The notes beneath the pieces are model-generated. The model did not search any database. It worked only from the letters and a program-made list of their open reading frames with translations, and was not told the DNA's origin. A stretch of 64,000 bases of DNA. It comes from Mycobacterium sp. IS-1496. GTDB lineage: Bacteria; Actinomycetota; Actinomycetes; Mycobacteriales; Mycobacteriaceae. Made by a program: the position numbers and the translations under genes. The stretch covers positions 1 to 64,000 of the forward strand of contig NZ_LQIU01000007.1 of the NCBI RefSeq assembly GCF_001499995.1. The letters run 5' to 3'. Of the stretch, positions 43,998-51,928 are shown piece by piece (position 1 is the stretch's first letter; each line of letters begins with the position of its first letter).

Positions 43998-44666
43998 GTG
44001 GAGACCCTCGAATACGCCCCCGGCCGATCGCTCGACCTGTACGGCGAGGAGGACGCCCCGGTGGTGTTGCTCTGGCACGGTATGCAGACCGATTCCCGGG
44101 CGGCGGTGCGGCCGCTGGGTGAACGCGTCGCCGAGCTCGGCCTCGCGGTGGTGGCACCCGACTGGAATTCGCACGCCGACGACAGCGGCCGCTCGGATCT
44201 GCTCAACTCGGCCCGGTTCGCCGCGGGCCGGAGTGGCGCGGCGGACGGTCTGGTGGTCGTCGGCTGGTCACTGGGCGGCGCGGCCGCCGTCGGTCTCACG
44301 TTCCGGGCCGCCGAGTACGGGCTGCGCATCACGCGTACGGTCTGCCTGGCCGGCGCGTTCATGGCGCCCGATCCCCTGTCCGGCGAACCGTTGACCCCCC
44401 GTCCGGCAGCCGGCGCACGCGTGCCCGTCACCCTGGTCCACGGCGGCGCCGATGACGTCGTCCCGGCGAGCGTGAGCCGGGACTTCACCGCCGAGATGGG
44501 CGTCGCCGGTTGGCGCGTGCAGTACATCGAGCTGGCGGCCGACCACGCGAACATCGTGGGTGCCCGCTACGACGCCGGCGCCGACCGCTATGAGCCCTCC
44601 GACGATCCCGCGAGTCTGGCGGTCGCCGCGGAAGTCGCCAGGATCGTCGCCGAACCGGCCGCCTGA
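43998..44666 (+). CDS. alpha/beta hydrolase
   Basis: This is a 222-residue dienelactone-hydrolase-like protein: VVLLWHGMQTDS near residue 20, nucleophile motif GWSLGGAAAV, an Asp in VHGGADDVVPAS and a His in AADHANIVG, giving a complete catalytic triad. The start is GTG 43998, 8 bp after the response regulator, which suggests it is part of the signalling operon. Its substrate, and why it travels with a phosphorelay, are unknown. Confidence 0.75.
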   Translation: METLEYAPGRSLDLYGEEDAPVVLLWHGMQTDSRAAVRPLGERVAELGLAVVAPDWNSHADDSGRSDLLNSARFAAGRSGAADGLVVVGWSLGGAAAVGLTFRAAEYGLRITRTVCLAGAFMAPDPLSGEPLTPRPAAGARVPVTLVHGGADDVVPASVSRDFTAEMGVAGWRVQYIELAADHANIVGARYDAGADRYEPSDDPASLAVAAEVARIVAEPAA

Positions 44667-44670
44667 GCGC

Positions 44671-45423
44671 CTAGCGGTGCTCCAGCCCGCTCTTGAGATC
44701 GGCCAGCTTCCGTGGCCAGCTTCGGGAAATGTGCTGTCGCACAATGCTGTTCGGGAGGAAACCGTCGTGGACGACGGTGAGCTCCACCTGGTCGTCGATC
44801 GGGCGGATGTCGAACGCCACCCGTGAGTGGGGCTCGGACGCGACCGTTTCGGCCGGCGCGTCGGTCATCGACGGGACGGCGGCGGGAAACGTGAAGGCCA
44901 GCCGCTGGTAGGGGTCCGCCTCGAGGATCACCTGACCGGGGTCGTCGAGTTCGCGATCGCCGTCGACCCACGTGTAGATCGCACCCTTCTGCCAGGTCGA
45001 CACCATGGCATGGCCCATGTAGTGCCCCGAGAACGACGGCCCCGTGATCGCCTGCCACAACCGCTCCGGTGTGGTCCGGATATAGGTGGTGTAGACGAAC
45101 GCCTGGCCGTCGGGCGTCGGCGGGGCCTGCGGCGCCGTGTCGAACCTCGTCGGCGCCACGCGCGTGCGGTCGTACTGACGGATCCAGCGGTCGAAGAGCG
45201 CGTTGATCGGTTGGGCGTCGAGGTGGTGGAGTTTTTCCCGGCCCCGTCGCACCGCCGTGACGAGGCCGGCCGCCTCGAGGACGGCGAGATGCTTGGTCAC
45301 CGACTGGCGCGTCATGTCCAGTCCCGCGGACAACTCCCGCAGCGTCTGCCCGTCGCGCAGGTTCAGGGCGTCGAGCAGACGGCGACGGCTCGGATCGGCG
45401 AGCGCCTTGAACACCTCGTCCAT
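44671..45423 (-). CDS. ArsR regulator fused to an SRPBCC (AHSA1) domain
   Basis: This is a 250-residue fusion. Residues ~1-85 form an ArsR winged helix (VFKALADPSRRRLLDAL, then MTRQSVTKHLAVLEAAGLV). Residues ~100-250 form an SRPBCC/AHSA1 domain (YIRTTPERLWQAITGP, YTWVDGDREL and VELTVVHDGF). The ArsR half has no metal-binding cysteines, so sensing may use the hydrophobic ligand pocket of the second domain. I start it at ATG 45423, behind GGAGA, which places both operator palindromes upstream of the gene; starts at 45465-45474 would put them inside it. Confidence 0.85.
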   Translation of the reverse strand: MDEVFKALADPSRRRLLDALNLRDGQTLRELSAGLDMTRQSVTKHLAVLEAAGLVTAVRRGREKLHHLDAQPINALFDRWIRQYDRTRVAPTRFDTAPQAPPTPDGQAFVYTTYIRTTPERLWQAITGPSFSGHYMGHAMVSTWQKGAIYTWVDGDRELDDPGQVILEADPYQRLAFTFPAAVPSMTDAPAETVASEPHSRVAFDIRPIDDQVELTVVHDGFLPNSIVRQHISRSWPRKLADLKSGLEHR

Positions 45424-45440
45424 CGCCACGTCTCCGTCAG

Positions 45441-45486
45441 GCAACCGGGCGGTTGCATCAGCCACCATATGCAACCGGATGGTTGC
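45441..45486. promoter_or_regulatory. twin palindromic operators of the ArsR-SRPBCC gene
   Basis: GCAACCGGGCGGTTGC (45441-45456) and GCAACCGGATGGTTGC (45471-45486) share the arms GCAACC/GGTTGC and lie 30 bp apart centre to centre, about three turns of DNA. The nearer one starts 18 bp upstream of the chosen ATG. They are very likely the autoregulatory sites. Confidence 0.7.
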
Positions 45487-45761
45487 CCGTCAACGGAATG
45501 AGTCGCGTTGCCTCGGTGACGCCTCGGTTGCTTGGCCGCGTGTTTTGCCGAAAGTGACGGCCTGTGCTGCGTTCGCCGAGTTCGGCGCAGGTATCGCCAT
45601 GCCCTTCGGAGTTCGACGGTCACCGCCTCCGGCCCGCCTTCGCGCGCAAACGTGCACGTCGCGGTGCTGAGAATTTAGTGTCCTGGGCCATAGAAACCGT
45701 CAAACGTGAACGCGCCCACAGGTTTTGGGCGGCCCGAAGGGCTCTGCTACCGTCCGTCGGC
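45487..45761. other. region upstream of the NlpC/P60 gene
   Basis: With the operators this is part of a 338-bp interval without a confident gene. An open frame continues upstream of 45762 to 45564. A GTG at 45678 would add a positively charged N-terminus to the NlpC/P60 protein. Otherwise I see nothing but a TACCGT -10 element. Confidence 0.4.
45748..45753 (+). promoter_or_regulatory. -10 element, leaderless NlpC/P60 gene
   Basis: TACCGT ends 8 nt before the ATG at 45762. It is the main argument for that start. Confidence 0.4.
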
Positions 45762-46319
45762 ATGTTTGCTCTAGTCACGTTGATGTCACTGGTCAACTCG
45801 GTTTCGGGCACGCCCTACGTCTCGGGCGGCGACAGCCCCGCGGGGACCGACTGCTCCGGTCTGGCCTCCTGGGTCAGCAATGCGGCGACCGGGCGACCCG
45901 TGTACGGCGATCGGTTCACCACCTCGAACATGGAAAGCGAACTGCTCGCCCGCGGCTTCCAGCACGGGTCGGAACCAGGCGCGCTGGTGATCGGCTGGAA
46001 CAGCGGTCACGCGGCGGTCACGCTGCCCGACGGCACGCCGGTGTCCTCCGGTGAGGGTGGTGGCGTCAAGGTCGGGGGCGGCGGCGCGCACCAAGCGCAG
46101 TTCACCAACCGGATGTTCCTGCCCGCTCCGCCGGAGGCTCCGGTCCCGGCGCAGCCGCCGATCAACGTGCCGTTGCCTCCCCCGCCGCCCGGTGCTCCGC
46201 TGCCTCCGCCGCCGCCCGGCGCTTTGCTGCCTCCGCCGCCCGGTGCTCCGTTGCCTCCTCCGCCGCCGGGCGCTCCGCTGCCTCCTCCGCCGCCGGGCGC
46301 TCCGCCGATGGCCGTGTGA
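45762..46319 (+). CDS. NlpC/P60-like protein with proline-repeat tail
   Basis: This is a 185-residue protein. The catalytic Cys motif appears as GTDCSGLASWVS near residue 29 after SGTPYVSGGD, and a His in WNSGHAAVTLPDG supplies the dyad, so the active site looks intact, unlike RipD. The last ~55 residues contain about five copies of PPPPPGAPL-type units (46171-46310). The domain is short for NlpC/P60. If translation begins at 45762 there is no basic n-region for export. A GTG at 45678 would add one. The target, cell-wall or phage-like, is unclear. Confidence 0.65.
   Translation: MFALVTLMSLVNSVSGTPYVSGGDSPAGTDCSGLASWVSNAATGRPVYGDRFTTSNMESELLARGFQHGSEPGALVIGWNSGHAAVTLPDGTPVSSGEGGGVKVGGGGAHQAQFTNRMFLPAPPEAPVPAQPPINVPLPPPPPGAPLPPPPPGALLPPPPGAPLPPPPPGAPLPPPPPGAPPMAV
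46171..46310 (+). repeat. tandem proline-rich coding repeat
   Basis: The reading frame repeats units of roughly LPPPPPGAP with small length changes, about 24-27 bp each. It codes the tail of the NlpC/P60 protein and could vary in length between strains by slippage. Confidence 0.65.
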
Positions 46320-46348
46320 CCGATCCCGGGGTGTGACACGCTGCAGGA

Positions 46349-47485
46349 ATGCAGCTCCCACGGTCGGACCCGGACCTGCCTCACCTCGCCGACGTGGTCC
46401 CCTCGGTGCTCGCGGCGATGGAGGTGCCGGGCTTCGACGCGCGGATCGACCTGCCGACCGGGATCGGCTCGGCGTGCGTCCTGTTGATCGACGGACTCGG
46501 CGCGGAACTGCTCGACCGGCACGCCGACGATGCGCCGGTCCTCAGCGGTCTGCGCGGCGAGACCCTGCAGGTCGGGTTCCCGTCCACCACGGTCGCCAGC
46601 CTGGCCTCGGTCGGGACGGGGTGCCGCTCCGGGGCGCACGGAATGGTGGGCTACACGTTCCGCATACCCGGCGCAGGCGTCGTGAACCCGTTGCGGTGGC
46701 GTCCCCACCCCTGGGGTGAGGATCTGCGGGAGTCCATGCCGCCCGAGACGGTGCAGCCGATGCCGACGGCCTTCGAACGCGCGGCATCGGCCGGTGTCGC
46801 CGTGCACGTCGTGTCCAACGCCGAGTTCGCCGGCTCGGGGCTGACCCGCGCGGTGCTGCGCGGTGGGCGCTTCATCGGGGTACACGGCCTCGGTGACCTG
46901 GCCGCCTCGGTGCGCGGGGTGCTGGCCGACGGCGGATTCTGCTACGGCTACCACGGCGACCTCGACCTACTCGGGCACCTGTACGGGCCGGGGTCCACGG
47001 CCTGGCGCATGCAGTTGCGCCAGGTCGACCGGCTGGTCGAATCGGTGGTGACCGGTCTGCCGCCGGGCGCCTTGCTCGCCGTGGTCGCCGACCACGGCAT
47101 GGTCGAGGTCGACGCGGAGCGCATCCTCGACCTCGACGAGTGCGCCCCGCTCTTCGACGGGGTCGAGGCGGTCGCCGGCGAGGCCCGCGCCCGCTACGTC
47201 TACGCCGCCGAGGGGGCGACGGCCGCGGTGCTGGCGGCCTGGCGGGAGACGCTGGGCGACCGGGCCTGGGTCACCACCCGCGACGAGGCCATCGAGGCCG
47301 GCTGGTTCGGCGCCCGTGTCGCCGACGACATGCGGCGCCGGATCGGCGATATCGTCGTCGCCGCGAAGGACTCCGCCGCGCTGGTGCGCCGCACCGTGGA
47401 GCCGATGGAGTCGGCGTTGCGCGGACAGCACGGCTCGCTCACCGATGCCGAACAGCGGATCCCCCTTCTGCTCGCGTACGGCTGA
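46349..47485 (+). CDS. alkaline phosphatase-superfamily (NPP-type) phosphodiesterase
   Basis: This is a 378-residue protein of the type I phosphodiesterase/nucleotide pyrophosphatase family. Metal and nucleophile sites are VLLIDGLGAELLD (Asp), the nucleophilic Thr in FPSTTVASLASVGTG, HGDLDLLGHLYGPGS (Asp, His) and VVADHGMVEVD (Asp-His). It would hydrolyse phosphodiesters; whether it acts on nucleotides or lipid headgroups is unknown. There is no signal peptide. The ATG at 46349 follows a weak AGGA and the NlpC gene by 29 bp. Confidence 0.8.
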   Translation: MQLPRSDPDLPHLADVVPSVLAAMEVPGFDARIDLPTGIGSACVLLIDGLGAELLDRHADDAPVLSGLRGETLQVGFPSTTVASLASVGTGCRSGAHGMVGYTFRIPGAGVVNPLRWRPHPWGEDLRESMPPETVQPMPTAFERAASAGVAVHVVSNAEFAGSGLTRAVLRGGRFIGVHGLGDLAASVRGVLADGGFCYGYHGDLDLLGHLYGPGSTAWRMQLRQVDRLVESVVTGLPPGALLAVVADHGMVEVDAERILDLDECAPLFDGVEAVAGEARARYVYAAEGATAAVLAAWRETLGDRAWVTTRDEAIEAGWFGARVADDMRRRIGDIVVAAKDSAALVRRTVEPMESALRGQHGSLTDAEQRIPLLLAYG

Positions 47486-47532
47486 GTGCGGCCCGGGTGT
47501 GATCTCCACGCCCCGCGGGTACGTCCGCACCG

Positions 47533-48012
47533 ATGCAGACCTTCCTGCCCTGCGAGGATTTCGACGCCAGCGCCGAGGTGCTCGACATGCGTCGCCTCGG
47601 TAAGCAGCGGGTGGAGGTGATCCAGGTCCTGCGGGCCCTGACGGTGCCCGGCTACGGGTGGCGTCACCACCCCGCCGCGGCGATGTGGGCGGGGTACGAG
47701 GAAGCGCTGGTGCGCTACGGGCTGCAGATCTGTGCGCACTGGTGTCGCAGCGGCCGGGCCGACACCTGTGCCACCACCCTGGTGACCGATCTCGGCGTGA
47801 CGGTCGGGATCTCCGCGGTGCGTCCCCAGGCCGAACTCGGCGCCGCGGGCGAGCTGCCGCCGTGGCTGGGCGACGAGGCGTTTCACCGCAGCCATCAGGC
47901 GGCACTGGTGAAGAAGGACCCGGACCACTACCGGCCGCTGTTCCCGGACGTGCCCGACGACCTGCCGTACGTGTGGCCCGCTTCGGACCGCGACCGCCGA
48001 ATACCGCTCTGA
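47533..48012 (+). CDS. MSMEG_6728-family protein, DNA-glycosylase-like
   Basis: This is a 159-residue protein that begins MQTFLPCEDFDASAEVLDM, then RRLGKQRVEVIQVL, HHPAAAMWAGYEEAL and ends WPASDRDRRIPL. This pattern is that of the MSMEG_6728 family, related to the pyrimidine-dimer DNA glycosylase group. An activity against DNA lesions is suggestive only, because catalysis has not been shown to my knowledge. It lies between the phosphodiesterase and yaaA, all in one direction. Confidence 0.7.
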   Translation: MQTFLPCEDFDASAEVLDMRRLGKQRVEVIQVLRALTVPGYGWRHHPAAAMWAGYEEALVRYGLQICAHWCRSGRADTCATTLVTDLGVTVGISAVRPQAELGAAGELPPWLGDEAFHRSHQAALVKKDPDHYRPLFPDVPDDLPYVWPASDRDRRIPL

Positions 48013-48025
48013 GCGCCCACGGCGA

Positions 48026-48031
48026 TAACGT
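48026..48031 (+). promoter_or_regulatory. -10 element, leaderless yaaA
   Basis: TAACGT ends 7 nt before GTG 48039, which fits a leaderless start. Confidence 0.45.
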
Positions 48032-48038
48032 CTTCGCC

Positions 48039-48785
48039 GTGCTCGTGCTGCTTCCGCCATCGGAGACCAAACGCGACGGGGGCGACGGACCGCCGCTGCG
48101 CCTCGACCGGCTCTCCTTCCCCGACCTGGAACCCGTGCGCAAGGCGCTCCTCGACGAGATCGTCGAGCTGTCGGCCGACCGGGAAGCGAGCCGCAAGGCG
48201 CTCGGGCTCTCGCCGACACAGGATGCCGAGATCGCACGCAACGCGGTGCTGCACACGGCTCCGACGCTGCCCGCGATCGACCGGTACACCGGTGTGCTCT
48301 ACGACGCCCTGGACATCGAATCCCTGCGCGGTGCGGCCGCGGCACGCGCGCGGCAGCGGCTGGCGGTCGGTTCGGCCCTGTTCGGGCTGCTGCGGGCCGG
48401 CGATCCGGTGCCGGCCTACCGGCTCTCGGCGACCGCGAAGCTACCCGGCAGCGCGCCGCTGACCGGCCGCTGGCGCCCGGTGCTCGAACCGGTGCTCGCC
48501 GACGTCGCCGCACAGGAGCTCGTCATCGACCTGCGGTCCGGCTCCTACGCGGCGCTCGGGCGCCTGCCGGCCGCGGTGCGTGTCGGCGTGCTGGCCGAGC
48601 ACGCCGACGGCCGGCGCACCGTCGTCAGCCACTTCAACAAGGCGCACAAGGGACGGCTCGCCCGCGCGCTGGCCACCACCCGCTCCGAGCCGTCCGACGC
48701 CGCGGCGGTGGCGACGGTGGCGCGGCGCGCCGGGATGCGCGTCGAACGCAGCGGGGACCACCTGGTCGTCGTCGTCCCCGCCTGA
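48039..48785 (+). CDS. yaaA: peroxide stress protein YaaA (DUF328/UPF0246)
   Basis: This is a 248-residue protein with the YaaA order of motifs: VLLPPSETK at the N-terminus, then DRYTGVLYDALDIESL, SALFGLLRAGDPVPAYRLSA, ELVIDLRSGSYAAL and VSHFNKAHKGRLARAL. YaaA limits iron release and DNA damage during peroxide stress in E. coli and binds DNA. The start is GTG 48039. The organism's katG lies 12 kb away, with no operon link. Confidence 0.85.
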   Translation: MLVLLPPSETKRDGGDGPPLRLDRLSFPDLEPVRKALLDEIVELSADREASRKALGLSPTQDAEIARNAVLHTAPTLPAIDRYTGVLYDALDIESLRGAAAARARQRLAVGSALFGLLRAGDPVPAYRLSATAKLPGSAPLTGRWRPVLEPVLADVAAQELVIDLRSGSYAALGRLPAAVRVGVLAEHADGRRTVVSHFNKAHKGRLARALATTRSEPSDAAAVATVARRAGMRVERSGDHLVVVVPA

Positions 48786-48822
48786 TCAGGCTGCCGTACG
48801 AGAGCGCTTCGGCGACAGCGAT

Positions 48823-49650
48823 TTATCGCAGGACCGATTCGACCGCCGCGGCGGTGAGGGGGTCCACGATGCACGTGAAGTGATTGCTGTCGGGGGTGTC
48901 GACGACGCGGACCGCCGGGTTGGTGGCGCGCAGAGCGGCGACGGCGTCGTCGCCGATCAGCACGGCGCCGCCGAGCGGCCGCATCGCGCGGACCACCACG
49001 GTCGGCATGGTCAGGGCCCGCCAGTGGTCGGTCCAGTCGGTGGGCCAGCGCTGGTACAGATCCTCTTCGGCGGCCGCACGCGAGGTGCTCGGACGCCAGG
49101 TCCCGTCGGGCTGTTCGGCCAGTTCGTAGGTGTGGTGCTCATCCCAGAACGGGGTCCACGGATCGACGATGCCGGCGGCGCGGACGCTGTCGAGGTAGGC
49201 GCCCGGGCCGGAGACCACCGCGTCGAGCCGGGCGAACCCCTCGCGCACCGGCGCGAGCGCGGCACGCTGCGCCGGGCCGATGTGGTCGATCAGCGACAGG
49301 CTGCGCACCCGGGCGCCGTCGTCACGGGCGACGCGCATCGCGATCAGCGCACCCAGCGACCAGCCGGCGAGGTCGACCGCGTCGGCGCCGAGCGCGTCGG
49401 CCACCGCGAGCACGTCGCCGGCGTGGCTGTCCAGGCCGTAGCTGCCCGGCGGGGTGATCTCGCTGCGACCGCGACCGCGCAGGTCGAACGCGACGACTCG
49501 GCGGTCATGACCGGCCAGCCGTTCGGCGAGGTACGAGAACGCCGTCAGGTTGGCCGAGATGCCGTGTACGCACAACAGGATCGGCGCATCGTCGGCGCCC
49601 CAGGACCGGGTCCGCACCCGGCCGGAGGGGAGGTCGAGGTCGAAGTCCAC
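48823..49650 (-). CDS. alpha/beta hydrolase
   Basis: This is a 275-residue hydrolase: LCVHGISANLTAFSYLAER (oxyanion region), nucleophile LAGWSLGALIAMR and a C-terminal His in DSNHFTCIVDPL. The acidic triad member is probably an Asp near residue 220. The substrate is unknown. It starts at GTG 49650 with a TAGAGT -10 element 7 nt upstream, so it appears leaderless, and it lies on the same strand as the amidohydrolase but behind an inverted repeat. Confidence 0.8.
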   Translation of the reverse strand: MDFDLDLPSGRVRTRSWGADDAPILLCVHGISANLTAFSYLAERLAGHDRRVVAFDLRGRGRSEITPPGSYGLDSHAGDVLAVADALGADAVDLAGWSLGALIAMRVARDDGARVRSLSLIDHIGPAQRAALAPVREGFARLDAVVSGPGAYLDSVRAAGIVDPWTPFWDEHHTYELAEQPDGTWRPSTSRAAAEEDLYQRWPTDWTDHWRALTMPTVVVRAMRPLGGAVLIGDDAVAALRATNPAVRVVDTPDSNHFTCIVDPLTAAAVESVLR

Positions 49651-49657
49651 CGGCCGG

Positions 49658-49663
49658 ACTCTA
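49658..49663 (-). promoter_or_regulatory. -10 element, leaderless hydrolase gene
   Basis: TAGAGT on the minus strand ends 7 nt before GTG 49650. Confidence 0.45.
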
Positions 49664-49668
49664 CGCGA

Positions 49669-49735
49669 CCGCCGAACGTGCGCCGGTTGCGAGATTTCGG
49701 CCGCCGGTTTCTCGCAGTGAGCGCACGTTCGGCGG
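49669..49735. repeat. nested inverted repeat between two genes
   Basis: Perfect 15-bp arms CCGCCGAACGTGCGC (49669-49683) and their complement (49721-49735) enclose a smaller TGCGAG/CTCGCA pair. It can fold into a long hairpin and separates the amidohydrolase stop from the downstream hydrolase promoter, so it may be a terminator. It also looks like an intergenic repeat family, which I cannot test here. Confidence 0.6.
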
Positions 49736-49743
49736 CTGTGGCG

Positions 49744-51006
49744 TCAGGCCTTGGCGAGTTGCTTCTGCTCGTAGAGGCGTGCCCATTCCTTGCGCGGCCG
49801 GATCGACACGTCGACGTCGGCGCCCTGGGCCCGCAGCGCTCGCACCGTCGCCTGATCCTTCGGCGTGTGCGCGAACGGATCCCATCCGAAGAACCGGCAG
49901 GAGTTCTCCCACGTGATCTTGTTGATGTCGGAGTCCGAGGCGCCCGCCGCGTTCAGCTCGGCCAGCACCTGCTCTGGCGCGTCCGGCCAGAAGCAGTCCG
50001 AGTGCGGGTAGTCGCACTCCCAGGCGATGATGTCGATGCCGATCTCGTGGCGCAGCTTGAGCGACGTCTTGTCGGTGACGTAGCAGGCCAGTGAGTGCTC
50101 GCGGAACACGTCGCTGGGCAGTTTGTCGCCGAAGTCGCGGCGCAGCCACTTCTGGTTCGTGTAGTGGCGGTCGCTGCGGTCGAGGTAGAACGGGATCCAC
50201 CCGATCCCGCCCTCGGAGAACGCGAACTTCAGGTCGGGGTAGTTGCGCATCGCCGGGCCCCACAGGAGGTCCTGGGCGCACATCGCCGACACCTGGGTGG
50301 CCAGGATGATGAGGTTGTCGATCGGCGCGTTGGGCGCCATGCTGATCGCGCCGAAGCCGGTGCCGATGTGCAGGCACATCACCACGTTCTCCTCGGACAG
50401 CGTCCGGAACACCGGGCCCCAGTAGTCGTCGTCGTGGTAGCTGGGCAGCCCTTCGAGGTGCGGCAGTTCCGGCATGGTCACCGCGCGGCAGCCCTTGGCC
50501 GCCACACGGCGGATCTCGTCGCACATCGCCTCGGGATTCCAGGTCGGCATGATCGCGATCGGGATGAAGCGGCCCGGATAGGAGCCCGCCCACTCGTCGA
50601 TGTGCCAGTCGTTGTAGGCCGAGACCATCACCAGCGTGGTCTCTTCGCGGTGCATGTTGAGGTGCCGCGCGGAGAACCCGGTGAACGTCGGGAAGCACAT
50701 CGAGGCCAGGATGCCGTTGCGGTTCATGTCGCGGACGCGTTCGTGGACGTCGTAGACGCCGGGCCGCATCTCGGCGAAGCCGGCGGGGTCACGCCCCCAC
50801 TCCTCGGCCGGCCAGGAGACGACGGCGTTGAGGCCGCTGACCCCCTGCGGACGGCCCTGGTACATCCATTGGTCGACGCCCTTGTCGTCGGTGACGACGA
50901 TCGGCGCCTCCTCCTTGTACTTGGCCGGCACGTGCCGCAGGAACATGTCGGGTGGTTCCACCACGTGGTCGTCGATGCTCACCAGGATCAGGTCGTCGAC
51001 ATTCAT
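49744..51006 (-). CDS. amidohydrolase-2 family protein
   Basis: This is a 420-residue TIM-barrel hydrolase of the PF04909 type: SIDDHVVEPPDMF at the N-terminus, a metal-ligand His in MCLHIGTGFGA, FSEGGIGWIPFYLDR and a final Asp in WECDYPHSDCFWP. Enzymes of this type include decarboxylases and hydrolases of aromatic compounds. GAGGAG precedes the ATG at 51006. A divergent AraC gene starts 74 bp away, and a palindrome lies between them, so AraC-type control is likely. The substrate is unknown. Confidence 0.85.
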   Translation of the reverse strand: MNVDDLILVSIDDHVVEPPDMFLRHVPAKYKEEAPIVVTDDKGVDQWMYQGRPQGVSGLNAVVSWPAEEWGRDPAGFAEMRPGVYDVHERVRDMNRNGILASMCFPTFTGFSARHLNMHREETTLVMVSAYNDWHIDEWAGSYPGRFIPIAIMPTWNPEAMCDEIRRVAAKGCRAVTMPELPHLEGLPSYHDDDYWGPVFRTLSEENVVMCLHIGTGFGAISMAPNAPIDNLIILATQVSAMCAQDLLWGPAMRNYPDLKFAFSEGGIGWIPFYLDRSDRHYTNQKWLRRDFGDKLPSDVFREHSLACYVTDKTSLKLRHEIGIDIIAWECDYPHSDCFWPDAPEQVLAELNAAGASDSDINKITWENSCRFFGWDPFAHTPKDQATVRALRAQGADVDVSIRPRKEWARLYEQKQLAKA

Positions 51007-51043
51007 AGGCGCTCCTCGTCGCGGTGCCGGCGTGGCCGGGGTC

Positions 51044-51066
51044 ACAATTGGACTGGTTCCAGTTGT
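51044..51066. promoter_or_regulatory. palindrome between amidohydrolase and araC-type gene
   Basis: ACAATTGG-N7-CCAGTTGT has seven matching arm positions out of eight, and its centre contains CTGGTTCCAG. It lies across the likely -35 region of the araC-type gene. Confidence 0.5.
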
Positions 51067-51071
51067 ACCCT
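51066..51071 (+). promoter_or_regulatory. -10 element, leaderless AraC-type gene
   Basis: TACCCT ends 8 nt before GTG 51080, consistent with a leaderless transcript. Confidence 0.4.
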
Positions 51072-51079
51072 CCATAGGT

Positions 51080-51919
51080 GTGACCGTCTCTGCGCTATCG
51101 GCCAAGGGTTTAGCCCAACCGGCCAACCTCTCCGAGCGGGTGATCGATCTGCGCCGCGGCGGCCGCGCGCTGGCCGGCAGCTACCTGTACCAGGGCGACG
51201 GGCTGATCACCGGATGGCATTCGCACGACGTCCACCAGATCGAGTACGCGATCGGCGGGGTGGTCGAGGTCGAGACCGCCTCGGGGCACTACCTCGTCCC
51301 GCCCCAGCAGGCCGCGTGGCTGCCCAAGGGGCTCGAGCACCAGGCGACGATGAACGCCGACGTGCGCACGGTCGCGGTGATGTTCGACAGTGCCCTGATC
51401 CCCGACGGGGGCAACCGTGCCCGGATCCTGGCCGTGTCGCCACTGATCCGGGAGATGATGATCTACGCGCTGCGCTGGCCGATCGACCGTGCGGCCAGCG
51501 ATCCGGTTTCGGACGCGTTCTTCCAGACCCTGGGCAACATCGTGATCGAGGCGCTCGATCACGAGGCGCCGCTGAACTTGCCGAGTTCCGAACATTCCAT
51601 CGTGGCCGCGGCGCTGGCGTACACGAAGGAGCACCTGCAGGCCGTGACCGCCGACGACGTCAGCCGCGCGGTGTCGGTGTCCGAGCGCACGTTGCGGCGA
51701 CTGTTCGCCGAAGAACTGGGGCTGTCGTGGCGGACCTACCTGCTGCATGCCCGGATGTTGCGCGCGATGGCCCTGCTCGCGGCCCCGGGACAGTCGGTGC
51801 AGGAGACGGCGGCGGCGGTCGGTTTCGACAGCCTCAGTTCGTTTACCCGCGCCTTCACCCAGTTCTGCGGGGAGACGCCGTCGGCGTACCGGCGCAAGGC
51901 GGCGGCCGACGCGGTGTGA
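51080..51919 (+). CDS. AraC family transcriptional regulator
   Basis: This is a 279-residue regulator with an N-terminal cupin-like sensor domain (WHSHDVHQIEYAIGG, then PPQQAAWLPKGLEHQ) and a C-terminal double helix-turn-helix (DVSRAVSVSERTLRRLFAEEL and ETAAAVGFDSLSSFTRAFTQFCGETPSAYR in short stretches). It probably controls the divergent amidohydrolase gene in response to its substrate. The start is GTG 51080, behind a TACCCT box. It converges on the Eis-like gene with 9 bp between stops. Confidence 0.85.
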   Translation: MTVSALSAKGLAQPANLSERVIDLRRGGRALAGSYLYQGDGLITGWHSHDVHQIEYAIGGVVEVETASGHYLVPPQQAAWLPKGLEHQATMNADVRTVAVMFDSALIPDGGNRARILAVSPLIREMMIYALRWPIDRAASDPVSDAFFQTLGNIVIEALDHEAPLNLPSSEHSIVAAALAYTKEHLQAVTADDVSRAVSVSERTLRRLFAEELGLSWRTYLLHARMLRAMALLAAPGQSVQETAAAVGFDSLSSFTRAFTQFCGETPSAYRRKAAADAV

Positions 51920-51928
51920 GGCCCGTCC

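Noticed and set aside
46171..46310. Direct repeats considered as a CRISPR-like array
   Set aside because: The units are short, without unique spacers, and they code PPPPG repeats in frame. They belong to the NlpC/P60 gene.
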